Origin: Rhodovulum robiginosum
GTDB lineage: Bacteria; Pseudomonadota; Alphaproteobacteria; Rhodobacterales; Rhodobacteraceae
Length of the DNA: 64,000 nucleotides
Reading direction: 5' to 3'
Assembly: GCF_003944755.1 (NCBI RefSeq)
Contig: NZ_RWGU01000047.1
Span: 124,001 to 188,000, forward strand
Shown: positions 27,302 through 39,245 of the stretch, one piece after another
Position numbering within the stretch: position 1 is the first letter of the stretch
How the letters are laid out: each line of letters starts with the position of its first letter
Notes under the pieces: generated by a model
Told to the model about the DNA's origin: nothing
The model's database searches: none
Seen by the model: the letters and a program-made list of their open reading frames with translations, nothing else
Position numbers and translations under genes: made by a program

Positions 27302-27341
27302 AAACGGCGCCACGCCGGCCCCGGGGCGCGGCGCCGGGGGC

Positions 27342-28595
27342 TCAGCCGTCCAGCGTCACCAGCGCGTGGCGCTTCTTGCCGGCGCTGAGCTTGATCGGCC
27401 GGGCCAGGTCGGCGGGTCCGATCATCAGCCCCGCATCGGTCAAGGGCGCGTCGTTCAGCCGTGCGCCCTGGTCGGCGATCAGCCGCTTGGCCTCCTTGCC
27501 GGACTTGGCGAGACCCGAGCGGGTAATCAACTGCACCACCGAAATGCCCTCGCCCAGCTCCGCCGCGCTGAGCGTCAGCGTCGGCAACTCGTCGCCGGCG
27601 CCGCCCTTTTCGAACACCTCGCGCGCGGTGGCTTCGGCGGCGGTCGCCGCCTCGGCCCCGTGGCAGAGCGCGGTGACCGCGTTGGCCAGCACGATCTTGG
27701 CGTCGTTGATCTCCGAGCCGGCGAGCGCACCCAGCCTTTCGCACTCCTCGATCTCCAACTCGGTGTAGAGCTTGAGAAACCGGCCCACATCGGCATCCGC
27801 CGTGTTGCGCCAGAACTGCCAGAACGCGTAAGGGCTCAGCATCTCGGCATTCAGCCAGATCGCGCCCTCGGCCGATTTGCCCATCTTCTTGCCGTCCGCC
27901 GTGGTCAACAGCGGCGAGGTCAGCCCGAATACCTCGTCGTCGAGGATGCGGCGGGTCAGGTCGATGCCGTTGACGATGTTGCCCCACTGGTCCGAGCCGC
28001 CCATCTGCAGCCGGCAGCCGTAGCGGCGGTTGAGTTCGAGGAAGTCATAGGCCTGCAGGATCATGTAGTTGAATTCGAGAAAGCTGAGGCTCTGCTCCCG
28101 GTCGAGCCTTGATTTCACGCTTTCGAAGCTGAGCATCCGGTTGACCGAGAAATGCCGCCCGACGTCGCGCAGGAAGTCGAGGTAGTTCAGCCCGTCCAGC
28201 CACTCTGCGTTGTTGAGCATCAGCGCATCGGCCGGCCCGTCTCCGAACGTCACGTAGCTGGAAAAAACCTCCTTGATGCCGGCGATGTTGGCGTCGATCT
28301 GATCGGGCGTCAGCAACGGCCGCTCGTCGGCGCGAAAGCTGGGATCGCCCACCTTGGTGGTGCCCCCGCCCATCAGCACCAGCGGCCTGTGCCCGGTCTT
28401 TTGCAGCCAGCGCAGCATCATGATCTGGATCAGGCTGCCCACGTGCAGCGACGGCGCCGTGGCGTCAAAGCCGATATAGGCCGGTACGACCCCCGCGATC
28501 AGCGCCTCGTCCAGCCCCTGATAATCGGTGCAGTCGGCCAGATAGCCGCGCTCGATCATCACGCGCAGGAAGTCTGATTTGGGGTGATAGGTCAT
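27342..28595 (-). CDS. tyrS: Tyrosyl-tRNA synthetase
   Basis: 417 residues, class I synthetase. The HIGH-equivalent is SLHVGS (49-54) and the KMSKS-equivalent is KKMGKS near residue 230. A C-terminal S4 RNA-binding domain ([20 protein letters not shown], then [10 protein letters not shown]) is present. The [17 protein letters not shown] motif recognises tyrosine. It is divergent from anmK. Confidence 0.97.
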   Translation of the reverse strand: MTYHPKSDFLRVMIERGYLADCTDYQGLDEALIAGVVPAYIGFDATAPSLHVGSLIQIMMLRWLQKTGHRPLVLMGGGTTKVGDPSFRADERPLLTPDQIDANIAGIKEVFSSYVTFGDGPADALMLNNAEWLDGLNYLDFLRDVGRHFSVNRMLSFESVKSRLDREQSLSFLEFNYMILQAYDFLELNRRYGCRLQMGGSDQWGNIVNGIDLTRRILDDEVFGLTSPLLTTADGKKMGKSAEGAIWLNAEMLSPYAFWQFWRNTADADVGRFLKLYTELEIEECERLGALAGSEINDAKIVLANAVTALCHGAEAATAAEATAREVFEKGGAGDELPTLTLSAAELGEGISVVQLITRSGLAKSGKEAKRLIADQGARLNDAPLTDAGLMIGPADLARPIKLSAGKKRHALVTLDG

Positions 28596-28661
28596 CGGCC
28601 CTTGTCCCTTGGTGTGGATTTCGCCAGTGATATATCGGGGCTGGCTGGGAAGGGAAAGGCC

Positions 28662-29762
28662 ATGGGCGATGCGCGGCCGTTGCGGGCGCTGGGCACGATG
28701 TCGGGCACCTCGCTCGACGGGGTGGACGCCGCGCTGGTGGTCACCGATGGCGAAACCGTTCTCGAATTCGGCGAGACCGCGTACCGTCCCTATTCCGAGG
28801 CCGAGCGCGCGACCCTGGCCGCCGCCCTAGGCCGCTGGCCCGGCGAGGCCGGGGTCGAGGCCGCGGCAGAGGTCGTGGAGACCGCCCATGCGGAGCTTTT
28901 GTCCCGCTTCGACGGTGTCGAGCTGATCGGCTTTCACGGCCAGACACTGGCCCACGATCCCCGCGGGCGCGGCACGCATCAGGCCGGCGACGGGCGCGTG
29001 CTGGCCGAGGTGCTGGGCCTTCCGGTGGTGTGGGATTTCCGGTCGTCCGATGTCGAGATGGGCGGGCAGGGCGCGCCGCTTGCCCCGTTCTTCCATTTCG
29101 CCTGCGCGCGGTGGATCGGTGCCGAGGCGCCGCTGGCCTTCGTCAATCTCGGCGGGGTGGGCAACCTGACCTGGGTCGATCCCGCGTGCGCCCGACCCGA
29201 GGCGCCGGGCGCGCTGCTGGCCTTCGACACCGGCCCGGCCAACGCGCCGCTCAACGATCTGATGCAGGCGCGCCGCGGCCTGGCGCTGGACCGCGACGCC
29301 GCGCTGGCGGCGGAGGGCATTCCCGACGAGGGGGTGATCGCTGTGTTTCTGGACCATCCCTATTTCCTGCGCATGCCGCCCAAATCGCTGGACCGCAACG
29401 CCTTTGCGGGACTGGTCGACGCGGTGGCGCCGCTGCCCGATGCCCATGCCGCCGCGACGCTGACCGCTGCCGCGGCGGCGGCCGTGGCGCGCGGGCTGGA
29501 ACATTGCCCCGAGCCGCCCGAGCGTCTTCTGGTTGCGGGCGGCGGGCGGCTGAACCCGCTGATGATGGAAATGCTGATCGAACGGTCTCAGGTGCCGGCG
29601 CTGCAGGTCGAGGCGGTGGGGCTGAACGGCGACATGCTGGAGGCCCAGGCCTTTGCCCATCTCGCTGTCAGGGTGGCGCGCGGATTGCCCACATCCGGCC
29701 CGTCCACGACGGGGGTCGCCGCGGCGGTGGGCGGCGGGCAGGTCAGCGCGCCGCCCCGTTGA
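28662..29762 (+). CDS. anmK: Anhydro-N-acetylmuramic acid kinase
   Basis: 366 residues. Phosphorylates anhydroMurNAc during recycling of peptidoglycan fragments. Characteristic strings are [17 protein letters not shown] at the N-terminus, [42 protein letters not shown] and the final [18 protein letters not shown] 28662 is chosen because AAGGGAAAGG precedes it; the frame is open further upstream to 28584 over the tyrS 5' end. Confidence 0.95.
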   Translation: MGDARPLRALGTMSGTSLDGVDAALVVTDGETVLEFGETAYRPYSEAERATLAAALGRWPGEAGVEAAAEVVETAHAELLSRFDGVELIGFHGQTLAHDPRGRGTHQAGDGRVLAEVLGLPVVWDFRSSDVEMGGQGAPLAPFFHFACARWIGAEAPLAFVNLGGVGNLTWVDPACARPEAPGALLAFDTGPANAPLNDLMQARRGLALDRDAALAAEGIPDEGVIAVFLDHPYFLRMPPKSLDRNAFAGLVDAVAPLPDAHAAATLTAAAAAAVARGLEHCPEPPERLLVAGGGRLNPLMMEMLIERSQVPALQVEAVGLNGDMLEAQAFAHLAVRVARGLPTSGPSTTGVAAAVGGGQVSAPPR

Positions 29763-29793
29763 CCTTGGACCCGGCTCGGGGCAACAGGGGGCC

Positions 29794-30579
29794 ATGGGCC
29801 ATAAACGCATAGACAAACTGCTGGAACCGGCGGCGCGCGCGCTCTCGGCGCGGCTGTTGCCGTTTTACCGCCGCTATCCCTATCGGGGCCGGTGCAGCCT
29901 TTTCAAGGTCGACCCGCGGGGCGCCTATTCGCCGGCCGACGGGTTTTTCTACAGCCGCGTGCCCAAGGCGGCGAACACCACCGTCACCTCGGCGCTGGCA
30001 GAGCGGTCCACCTACCGCCGCCGTTTTGCCAAGGCCGGCGACGTGAAGGACGCTTACCTGCGCCCGTCCTATCTTTCGGCCCGAAGCGTCCGCGCGCTGG
30101 AGGCGGGGGTCAAGTTCACCTTCGTGCGTGACCCCTATACCCGCACGCTTTCGGCCTTTTCCGACAAGATCCTGGGCCGCCGCCCGCAGGCGCGCCCCTT
30201 TACCGAATGGTTCGGCGACTGGCCGGATGACGCACCGCCCGGGTTTGCCGATTTCTGCCGCTTCCTCGATGCCGGCGGGCTGACGCTCGACCCGCATTGG
30301 GCGCCGCAGACCGATATCCTGCTGTTGCCGGTGGCGGCGTTCGATTTCATCGGCCGCACGGAGCGGCTGGAGGAGGATCTGGCCGAGGTGCTGACGCGCA
30401 TTTTCGGCCCCACCGACGCCAGGGCGATCGAAAGCCGGGGCCGGCGCACCGGCGCCAGCGACCGCGTCGCACAGGCCTACACGCCCGAGGCGCTGGACAT
30501 CGTCAACCGCCTCTACGCGCGCGATTTCCGGGAGCTGGACTATCCAGTGCGCCAGACGCTGCCCGCGACCGCGACCTAG
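29794..30579 (+). CDS. Sulfotransferase family 2 domain protein
   Basis: 261 residues. The PAPS-binding elements are FYSRVPKAANTTVTSAL (5' phosphosulfate loop, K-x-A-x-x-T) and FTFVRDPYTRTLSAFSDKIL (3' phosphate). It would transfer sulfate from PAPS to a hydroxyl or amine, most likely on a carbohydrate; the acceptor is unknown. No signal peptide. It starts 31 bp after anmK on the same strand, so possibly cotranscribed. Confidence 0.83.
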   Translation: MGHKRIDKLLEPAARALSARLLPFYRRYPYRGRCSLFKVDPRGAYSPADGFFYSRVPKAANTTVTSALAERSTYRRRFAKAGDVKDAYLRPSYLSARSVRALEAGVKFTFVRDPYTRTLSAFSDKILGRRPQARPFTEWFGDWPDDAPPGFADFCRFLDAGGLTLDPHWAPQTDILLLPVAAFDFIGRTERLEEDLAEVLTRIFGPTDARAIESRGRRTGASDRVAQAYTPEALDIVNRLYARDFRELDYPVRQTLPATAT

Positions 30580-30635
30580 GCCGCACCCGAAAGGCGCAGT
30601 GCCGGCCGGCGCGCTGAAGGCCGGTTCAGCACCCG

Positions 30636-31076
30636 TCAGCCCTCAGCCCGCGGAATGTCGAGGCCCGGCGGCGCCATCTCGAACCCGTCGAAGCGAAAGC
30701 CCGGGCTGACCGTGCAGCCCGCCAGCGTCCAGTCGCCCGTGCTCTCCGCCGCCTGCCAGTGATGCGCGGGCACGATCAGCTGCGGCAGGGCACCCGCGGC
30801 CAGGTCCGGCCCGAGGGTGAGGTCGCGCGCCGGGCCGGCCTGCGTTTCGGCCAGCGACAGGATCAGCGGCGCGCCGGCGTAGAAATGCCAGATCTCGGTG
30901 GCATCGACCCGGTGCCAGTGGCTCTTTTGCCCCGCCGCCAGCAGATAGTAGATCGCGGTGCCCGCCGGCCGGGCCGATCCCTCGGTCTCGGCCACCCAGG
31001 TTTCACGATACCAGCCGCCTTCGGGATGGGGCCGAAGGTCGAGATGGGCGATGATGGTTTCTGCATGCATGGGCAT
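30636..31076 (-). CDS. Cupin-5 (DUF985) family protein
   Basis: 146 residues. DUF985 cupin signature: DLRPHPEGGWYRETWVAE, TAIYYLLAAGQKSHWHRVDA and EIWHFYAGAPL. The conserved His residues are metal-ligand candidates. Reaction unknown for most members; some are epimerase-like. Divergent from the 65-residue ORF at 31254, with a PhaR-type palindrome between them. Confidence 0.85.
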   Translation of the reverse strand: MPMHAETIIAHLDLRPHPEGGWYRETWVAETEGSARPAGTAIYYLLAAGQKSHWHRVDATEIWHFYAGAPLILSLAETQAGPARDLTLGPDLAAGALPQLIVPAHHWQAAESTGDWTLAGCTVSPGFRFDGFEMAPPGLDIPRAEG

Positions 31077-31157
31077 ACCTTACCCCCGGATATTCGCGCC
31101 GGAAAGAGCCTCCCGCCCGGCGCAATGCTGCCTTGCGGAAATTGGGGCCGGGGCCGG

Positions 31158-31176
31158 ATTGCTGCAATGCAGCAAT
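31158..31176. promoter_or_regulatory. PhaR-type operator (CTGC-N3-GCAG palindrome)
   Basis: ATTGCTGCAATGCAGCAAT, 9-bp arms around one base, containing CTGC-AAT-GCAG, the known recognition pattern of the PHA regulator PhaR in Paracoccus/Rhodobacter. The same 19 bp occur at 63124-63142 before the granule protein gene. It lies 81 bp from the cupin start and 77 bp from the ORF at 31254. Identification is by similarity to the published consensus. Confidence 0.6.
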
Positions 31177-31253
31177 TCTGCTACCTGTCGCGCGAAACCA
31201 GCAAGGCGGCGCCCGGCCCGGCGCCGCAATCTGCGTAGCGGGAAACGCGACAC

Positions 31254-31451
31254 ATGAGCAACGACGACATTCTGACGCGCATCTTCGGGGTGACGCGCCA
31301 CTTCATGCACCCGGCCGAACGGCCGGATCAGGCCGCCCGTGGCCGTGGCTGGGTCGATGCCTGGGGCCGACCCACCGAAGACGGTCGCGACCTGATCGAT
31401 GCGATGCAGGATCAGGAATCGACGCGGGGTGTCTACCGCCTGCTGGGCTAG
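31254..31451 (+). CDS. Small hypothetical protein with a PhaR-type operator upstream
   Basis: 65 residues (MSNDDILTRIFGVTRHFMHP ... STRGVYRLLG). I do not recognise the family and see no membrane segment or signal peptide. The ribosome site is weak. The nearest regulatory sign is the PhaR-type palindrome at 31158. It stops 31 bp before repeat copy 4. Being real is supported by base usage and by room between eno and the cupin gene. Confidence 0.55.
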   Translation: MSNDDILTRIFGVTRHFMHPAERPDQAARGRGWVDAWGRPTEDGRDLIDAMQDQESTRGVYRLLG

Positions 31452-31482
31452 GCCCGCCGGCGCCGGTATCATCGGCCGCTGA

Positions 31483-31504
31483 CTTCTTCTTGGTCCAAAT
31501 ACCC
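31483..31504 (-). repeat. Short intergenic repeat, copy 4
   Basis: Type II on the minus strand: GGGTATTT-GGA-CCAAGAAGAAG. It lies between the 65-residue ORF and eno. Reading along the minus strand it follows the eno stop and a GC-rich hairpin. Confidence 0.75.
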
Positions 31505-31525
31505 AACTTGCGCGCGCAGCGCGCG

Positions 31526-31547
31526 GCGCCGCCCCTTGGGGCGGCGC
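31526..31547. terminator. GC hairpin between converging genes
   Basis: Perfect 10-bp arms GCGCCGCCCC and GGGGCGGCGC with a TT loop, followed on the plus strand by TTTC. It lies 8 bp from the eno stop, between genes pointing at each other. T-tract is short, so it may be a weak or Rho-assisted terminator. Confidence 0.5.
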
Positions 31548-31554
31548 TTTCGCA

Positions 31555-33751
<2,197 letters not shown>

Positions 33752-33818
33752 GAAGGCCGATCCCAAAGACGAGCGTTTGCCACCGCTTAGCCTGCGCCGC
33801 GGGGCGGGGGAAGGGGAC

Positions 33819-34232
33819 TCAGCCCTTTTTCAGGGGCACGCCGTAAAGCTCCAGCCGGTGGCCTTTCAGCCGATAGCCCAGCTTTTGCGCGATCCTTTCC
33901 TGCAGCGCCTCGATGTCGGGGTCGACGAATTCGATCACCTCGCCGGTGTTGAGGTCGATGAGGTGGTCGTGGTGGTCGCGCTCGGCATCCTCGTAGCGGG
34001 CGCGGCCGTCGCGGAATTCGAGCCTTTCGAGGATGCCGGCCTCCTCGAACAGCTTGACCGTGCGGTAAACCGTGGCGATCGAGATCTTCGGGTCAACGGC
34101 GCTGGCGCGGGAATAAAGCTCTTCCACGTCGGGGTGGTCGTCGCTCTCTTCCAGAACGCGGGCGATCACCCGGCGCTGGTCGGTCATGCGCAGGCCCTTT
34201 GCCTCGCAGCGGGCGATGATGGTTTCGGTCAT
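33819..34232 (-). CDS. Fur-family metalloregulator (Fur/Mur)
   Basis: 137 residues. Winged helix with the recognition region ISIATVYRTVKLFEEAGI and the metal motif DAERDHHDHLIDLNTGEVIE, but without the C-terminal CxxC pair of E. coli Fur. In Rhodobacteraceae this lineage acts as an iron or manganese regulator (Mur). GAGGAG lies upstream of the ATG. Choice between Fur and Mur cannot be made from sequence alone here. Confidence 0.9.
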   Translation of the reverse strand: MTETIIARCEAKGLRMTDQRRVIARVLEESDDHPDVEELYSRASAVDPKISIATVYRTVKLFEEAGILERLEFRDGRARYEDAERDHHDHLIDLNTGEVIEFVDPDIEALQERIAQKLGYRLKGHRLELYGVPLKKG

Positions 34233-34381
34233 GGCCGCTCCTCGCTTCGGAGCGTCGGTTTAGCGGCAGCGCCGCGGCGTTTCCAGCCCCCGCGGTGCGC
34301 TCAAAGCGGGGCCGGGCCAAGAAAAACCGAATTTCCGGGCAAAATTCCTTGCAGGGGTTTCGTGCCCGCGGCGCGCGGGGC

Positions 34382-35644
34382 TCAGACGAGGTCGGGTTCG
34401 CGTCCCAGCCGGCGCGCCAGCGGCGCCACCGTCAGCCCCTGCACGATGATCGAAAAGACCACGACGACATAGGTCGCCGTCAGGATCAGCGGCTTCCACT
34501 CGCTGTCGGGCAGGCTGAGCGCCAGCGCGACCGATATGCCGCCCTTTAGCCCGCCCCAGGTCATGATCGGGATCGTACCGGGCGAAAAGTCCCGGAACGG
34601 GCGCAGCAGCATGACCGGCACGGCGACGGCCACCAGCCGCGCCACCAGCGCCAGCCCGATCGCCGCCACCGCCGCGGGCAGGAAATCGGCGTCGAACACC
34701 ACGGCGAAAACCTCGACCCCGATCAGCAGGAACAAGACCGCGTTGAGGATCTCGTCGACCATCTTCCAGAAGGCGTCGACATAGTTGCGGGTTTCCTCGG
34801 ACATGCCGTATTTCATGCCCACATGCCCGATCATCAGCCCCGCGACCACGGCCATGATCGGCGCCGAGACATGGAGCGCGACGGCCAGCTCGTAGCCGCC
34901 GAAGGCCAGCGCCAGCGTGATCAGCACCTCCAGCGCGTAATCGTCGATCCGCTTCATCACCTGGAAGGTCAGCCAGCCCAGCACCGCGCCCAGCACCGCG
35001 CCGCCGCCGGCCTCCTGCACGAAGAGCCGGAGCGCGTCCAGCACCGGGCTGGCCTCGTCGCCGTGGCCGCCATGGCCGCCGCCCGGAAAGGCAAAGCCCA
35101 CGAGGACGAGGAACACGACATAGGCCACCCCGTCGTTGAACAGGCTCTCGCCGGCGATCTTGGTCTCCAGCGACCGGCGCAGGTTGGCCTCGCGCAGAAC
35201 GCCGAGCACCGCCACCGGGTCGGTCGGCGAGACGATGGCGCCAAACACCAGCGCCACGATGAGCGGCATACCGGTGAGCCAGGAAAACCCCGCGCCGACC
35301 ACGGCGACCGAAAGCGCCACGCCCATCGTCGCCATCAAGAGCACCGCCCAGGCCTGGACGCGCAGATCCTCCAGCTTTACATGCAGCGCCCCGGCGAAGA
35401 GCAGCAGGCCCAGCATCCCCTCCAGCAGCGCGTCGGAAAAGTCGATATCGAGCACCGCGGCGCGCAGGGTGTCGGCGATGCCGAGCCCCGGCACGGCCAG
35501 GTCGAGCGCCATCGCCGCGAGCGAGGCGCCGAGCGCGACGATCAGGATGCCGATCGCCTGGGGCAGGCGCAGCACGAAATAGTTGATCGCGCCGAAGGCG
35601 GCGGCGAGCACGATCAGGAGGGAGGCGATCTGAAGGATATTCAT
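34382..35644 (-). CDS. Cation/proton antiporter (CPA1, NhaP-type)
   Basis: 420 residues, about 11-12 membrane helices. Diagnostic strings are IVSPTDPVAVLGVLREANL, GESLFNDGVAYVVFLVLVG and GGLKGGISVALALSL. ND pair typical of Na+/H+ or K+/H+ antiporters is in ESLFNDGV. ATG 35644 (MNILQIAS) gives a normal first helix; the longer frame to 35683 is upstream leader. Confidence 0.9.
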   Translation of the reverse strand: MNILQIASLLIVLAAAFGAINYFVLRLPQAIGILIVALGASLAAMALDLAVPGLGIADTLRAAVLDIDFSDALLEGMLGLLLFAGALHVKLEDLRVQAWAVLLMATMGVALSVAVVGAGFSWLTGMPLIVALVFGAIVSPTDPVAVLGVLREANLRRSLETKIAGESLFNDGVAYVVFLVLVGFAFPGGGHGGHGDEASPVLDALRLFVQEAGGGAVLGAVLGWLTFQVMKRIDDYALEVLITLALAFGGYELAVALHVSAPIMAVVAGLMIGHVGMKYGMSEETRNYVDAFWKMVDEILNAVLFLLIGVEVFAVVFDADFLPAAVAAIGLALVARLVAVAVPVMLLRPFRDFSPGTIPIMTWGGLKGGISVALALSLPDSEWKPLILTATYVVVVFSIIVQGLTVAPLARRLGREPDLV

Positions 35645-35722
35645 GGGCCGGTCCGCTGGTGGGGTTCGGTCGGGCCATAACACGCCGGAACGGGCCGCGG
35701 CGAGGCGGCATGGCGGCGTTTC

Positions 35723-35786
35723 GGGGGCGCTGCCCCCGCCGCCCGTTGCCGGGCGGCCCCCCCGGGATATTTCGGGCCAGAAGAAG
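35723..35786 (+). repeat. Short intergenic repeat, copy 5, with hairpin arm
   Basis: GGGGGCGCTGCCCCC-type dyad (35723-35759) followed by type I core GGGATATTTC-GGG-CCAGAAGAAG (35764-35786). Same two-part architecture as copy 9. It lies between the antiporter start and the selO stop. Confidence 0.75.
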
Positions 35787-35809
35787 CCCGGGCCGTCCGC
35801 GGCGGGCGG

Positions 35810-37249
35810 TCAGGTGCCGCAGAAGGTCTGGCGCACCTCTTCGGCGGGCTCTGGCGGTGCGGCGAGGTCGGCAACGGCGGGGTCGTCGGCGAAGGGCTTG
35901 GCCAAGGCGCCGGTCAGCCGCTCGAACGGGGCGAGATCGCCCGCGAGCGCCGCGGCGATGGCCGCCTCGACCCGGTGGTTGCGCGGGATCAGGGCGGGGT
36001 TGGCCCGTTGCATCTGCGCGCGGCGGGCCTCGGGCGATTGCGGGTCGCGGGCGAGCCGGGCCTGCCAGTCGGCCGCCCAGGCGTCGAACCGGGCGCGGTC
36101 CTGCACCTGCGCGCGCGCCCGGCCCCCGGCGAGCGCGCGGAAGCTGTTGGTGAAATCGGCGCGCTCGGCGGCCATGAGGTCGAGCAGGCGGTGGATCAGC
36201 TCGGCATCGCCGTCTTCCGCGCTGGCGAGCCCGATCTTGGGGCGGAAGGTGGCCAGCCAGTCGGATTTGAACCGCTCGGGAAAGGCGTTCAGCGCGGCGG
36301 TGGCGGTTTCGACCGCGGCATCGCGGTCCGGGTCGATCAGCGGCAGCAGGGTGAGGGCGAATTGCGCGAGGTTCCACGCGGCGATATCGGCCTGGCGGGC
36401 ATAGGCATAGCGCCCCTGCACGTCGATCGAGCTGAACACCGTCTCGGGGTGGTAGCCATCGAGGAAGGCGCAAGGCCCGTAGTCGATGGTCTCGCCGGCG
36501 ACGGACATGTTGTCGGTGTTCATCACGCCGTGGATGAAGCCCACGCCCATCCATTGCGCGACCAGCCGCGACTGGGCGGCGATGACCGCCTCGAAGAGGC
36601 CAAGGGCGTTGCCGGCCTCGGGGTAATGGCGCGCGATGACGTGATCGGCGAGCGCCGTCAGCGCCTCGGTGTCACGCCGGGCGGCGAAGAACTGGAAGGT
36701 GCCGACGCGGATATGGCTGGCCGCGACCCGGGTCAGCACGGCGCCGGGCAGGCGGGCCTCGCGGAAGACGTCCTCGCCCGTGGTCACCGCGGCCAGCGCG
36801 CGTGTCGTGGGGATGCCAAGCGCGTGCATCGCCTCGGAGACGATGTATTCGCGCAGGACCGGGCCGAGCCAGGCCCGCCCGTCGCCCATGCGGCTGTAGG
36901 GCGTGCGCCCCGCCCCCTTGAGCTGGATGTCGCACCGCCGCCCGTCTCGGTCCACGACCTCGCCCAGAAGGATCGCGCGCCCGTCGCCCAGTTGCGGCAC
37001 GAAGCCGCCGAACTGGTGCCCGGCATAGGCCTGGGCCAGGGGCGCGGCGCCGTCGGGCACGCGGTTGCCCGCCAGCATGGCGATGCCCGCTTCGGTGGCC
37101 AGCGCCGCCGGGTCGAGGCCCAGCGCCTCGGCCAGCCCCGCGTTGAGCTTGATCAGCGCGGGCGCGCGTACCGGAACCGGATCCTGCCGGGTGAAAAAGC
37201 GGTCGGGCAGGCGGGCGTAGGAATTGTCGAAGGCGATTTGCAGGGTCAT
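35810..37249 (-). CDS. selO: SelO (YdiU) protein adenylyltransferase
   Basis: 479 residues, pseudokinase fold that AMPylates target proteins under redox stress. Family segments include [49 protein letters not shown]-like [15 protein letters not shown] and [11 protein letters not shown]. The C-terminus ends in FCGT, with Cys where eukaryotic SelO has selenocysteine. Divergent from the ABC-F gene (86 bp between the starts). Confidence 0.95.
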   Translation of the reverse strand: MTLQIAFDNSYARLPDRFFTRQDPVPVRAPALIKLNAGLAEALGLDPAALATEAGIAMLAGNRVPDGAAPLAQAYAGHQFGGFVPQLGDGRAILLGEVVDRDGRRCDIQLKGAGRTPYSRMGDGRAWLGPVLREYIVSEAMHALGIPTTRALAAVTTGEDVFREARLPGAVLTRVAASHIRVGTFQFFAARRDTEALTALADHVIARHYPEAGNALGLFEAVIAAQSRLVAQWMGVGFIHGVMNTDNMSVAGETIDYGPCAFLDGYHPETVFSSIDVQGRYAYARQADIAAWNLAQFALTLLPLIDPDRDAAVETATAALNAFPERFKSDWLATFRPKIGLASAEDGDAELIHRLLDLMAAERADFTNSFRALAGGRARAQVQDRARFDAWAADWQARLARDPQSPEARRAQMQRANPALIPRNHRVEAAIAAALAGDLAPFERLTGALAKPFADDPAVADLAAPPEPAEEVRQTFCGT

Positions 37250-37335
37250 ACCCCTGATATAGGGCGGCGGGCCGCCCGGTGAAATCCCGCGCCTGCGCGG
37301 TTGACGGGGGCGCGGCAGCCCTCTACCTCGCCGCC

Positions 37336-39147
37336 ATGGCCCGTGCCCCCCTCTTGCAGCTGTCCGACATCGCCCTCACCTTCGGGGGCGATCCCGTCTT
37401 CGATGGGCTGGACCTGGTGATCCAGCCGGGCGACCGGGTGGCGCTGGTGGGCCGCAACGGGTCGGGCAAATCCACGCTGATGAAGGTGATGGCCGGGCTG
37501 GTCGAGGCCGATCGCGGCGCGCGCGTGCTCTCGCCGGGCACCACCGTGGGCTACATGGAGCAGGATCCCGACATTTCGGGCTTTGCCACGCTGGGCGATT
37601 TCGCCGCCTCCGCGCTGGCCCCCGGCGAGGAATATCGCGTCGACATGGTGTCGGAGGGTCTGAAACTCGACCCCGCCGCGCCGGTCGAGACCGCCTCGGG
37701 CGGCGAACGGCGGCGCGCGGCGCTGGCCAAGCTGCTGGCCGAGGCGCCCGGCTTGATGCTGCTCGACGAGCCCACCAACCATCTCGACATCGCGGCGATC
37801 GGCTGGCTGGAGACGCATCTGAGCGAAACCCGCACGGCCTATGTGCTGATCTCGCACGACCGGGCGTTTCTGCGCGCGCTGACCCGCGCCACGCTCTGGA
37901 TCGATCGCGGCCGGGTGCGCCGTCAGGAGGCGGGGTTCGGTGATTTCGAGGCCTGGCGCGACAAGGTCTGGGCGGAAGAGGATCTCGCCCGCCACAAGAT
38001 GGACCGCAAGATCAAGGCCGAGGCGCGCTGGGCGGTCGAGGGCATCTCGGCCCGGCGCAAGCGCAACCAGGGCAGGGTGCGCGCGCTGCAGGCGCTGCGC
38101 GAGGAACGCGCGGCGATGATCCGCCGCCAGGGCGCCGCGGCGATGGCGCTGGAGGCGGGGCCGAAATCGGGCAAGCGGGTGATCGAGGCGCGCGGCATCT
38201 CGAAGCGCTTTGGCGACCGCACGATCCTGCGCGAGTTTTCCCTGCGCATCCAGCGCGGCGAGCGGGTGGCGCTGGTGGGCCCCAACGGGGCGGGCAAGAC
38301 GACGCTGCTGGAAATGCTGATCGGCCGGCTGCCCCCCGATACCGGCGAGGTGATCCTCGGCACCAATATCGAAATGGCGGTCTTCGACCAGAACCGCGCC
38401 GCGCTCGACCCCGATCTCAGCCTTTGGGATAGCCTCACCGGCGCGCCCGGTATGCGCGTCTCGGGCCAGTCCGACCAGGTGATGGTGCGGGGCCAGCCGC
38501 GCCACGTGGTGGGCTACCTCAAGGAATTCCTCTTCGACGAGGCCCAGGCGCGCGCGCCGGTCTCGGCGCTGTCCGGCGGCGAGAAGGCGCGGCTCTTGCT
38601 GGCCCGCATCATGGCGCGGCAGAGCAACCTGCTGGTGCTTGACGAGCCGACCAACGATCTCGATGTCGAAACGCTCGATCTTCTGCAGGACTTGCTGGGC
38701 GAGTATGACGGCACGGTCCTGCTGGTCAGCCACGACCGCGATTTCCTCGACCGTGTGGCCTCGACCACCATCGCGATGGAGGGCGACGGGCGTGCCACCG
38801 TCTACGCCGGGGGCTGGTCCGACTACCGCGCCCAGCGGGGCGCCGTCGCCGCGCCCAGGGAAGACCGCAAGCCAAAGCCCTCCGCGCCCGCCGCCAGGTC
38901 CCGCGCGATGGCGCAAAAACCGGCGCTCAGCTTTACCGAAGAGCACCGCCTCGCCGAGCTTCCCGGCCTGATCGAGCGGCTGGAGGCCGAGATCGCAAAG
39001 CTCGAGGCATTCCTCTCCGACCCGGAGCTTTTCAGCCGCGAGCCCCTGAAATTCAAGAAGGCCAGCGAGGCTCTCGTCGCGCGGCAACAGGCGCTGGCGG
39101 CGGCCGAAGAGGAATGGCTGAGCCTGGAAGAGAAAGCCGCCGGATAA
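37336..39147 (+). CDS. ABC-F family ATPase (Uup-like)
   Basis: 603 residues with two ABC domains and no membrane domain, so a ribosome- or replication-linked ABC-F protein. Walker A motifs are GRNGSGKST and GPNGAGKTT. Signatures are [14 protein letters not shown] and [14 protein letters not shown]. An Arg/Lys-rich linker ([20 protein letters not shown]) lies between, and a C-terminal coiled coil ([20 protein letters not shown]) resembles that of Uup. ATG 37336 begins MARAPLLQL; the longer frame to 37279 is not needed. Confidence 0.93.
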   Translation: MARAPLLQLSDIALTFGGDPVFDGLDLVIQPGDRVALVGRNGSGKSTLMKVMAGLVEADRGARVLSPGTTVGYMEQDPDISGFATLGDFAASALAPGEEYRVDMVSEGLKLDPAAPVETASGGERRRAALAKLLAEAPGLMLLDEPTNHLDIAAIGWLETHLSETRTAYVLISHDRAFLRALTRATLWIDRGRVRRQEAGFGDFEAWRDKVWAEEDLARHKMDRKIKAEARWAVEGISARRKRNQGRVRALQALREERAAMIRRQGAAAMALEAGPKSGKRVIEARGISKRFGDRTILREFSLRIQRGERVALVGPNGAGKTTLLEMLIGRLPPDTGEVILGTNIEMAVFDQNRAALDPDLSLWDSLTGAPGMRVSGQSDQVMVRGQPRHVVGYLKEFLFDEAQARAPVSALSGGEKARLLLARIMARQSNLLVLDEPTNDLDVETLDLLQDLLGEYDGTVLLVSHDRDFLDRVASTTIAMEGDGRATVYAGGWSDYRAQRGAVAAPREDRKPKPSAPAARSRAMAQKPALSFTEEHRLAELPGLIERLEAEIAKLEAFLSDPELFSREPLKFKKASEALVARQQALAAAEEEWLSLEEKAAG

Positions 39148-39162
39148 CGCGCCGCGCTTCCG

Positions 39163-39184
39163 CTTCTTCTTGGCAAAAATACCC
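39163..39184 (-). repeat. Short intergenic repeat, copy 6
   Basis: Type II, minus strand: GGGTATTT-TTG-CCAAGAAGAAG. It begins 16 bp after the ABC-F stop, between converging genes. Confidence 0.75.
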
Positions 39185-39245
39185 ACGGCGCACGCTTGGC
39201 CACGGGCTGTGCGTCTTTATTGATGCAATGCCTGAGAAAAACGCC

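Noticed and set aside
34260-36554. Long minus-strand frame of 764 codons across antiporter and selO
   Set aside because: Shadow frame; the true genes use the other minus-strand frames and carry clear family motifs.
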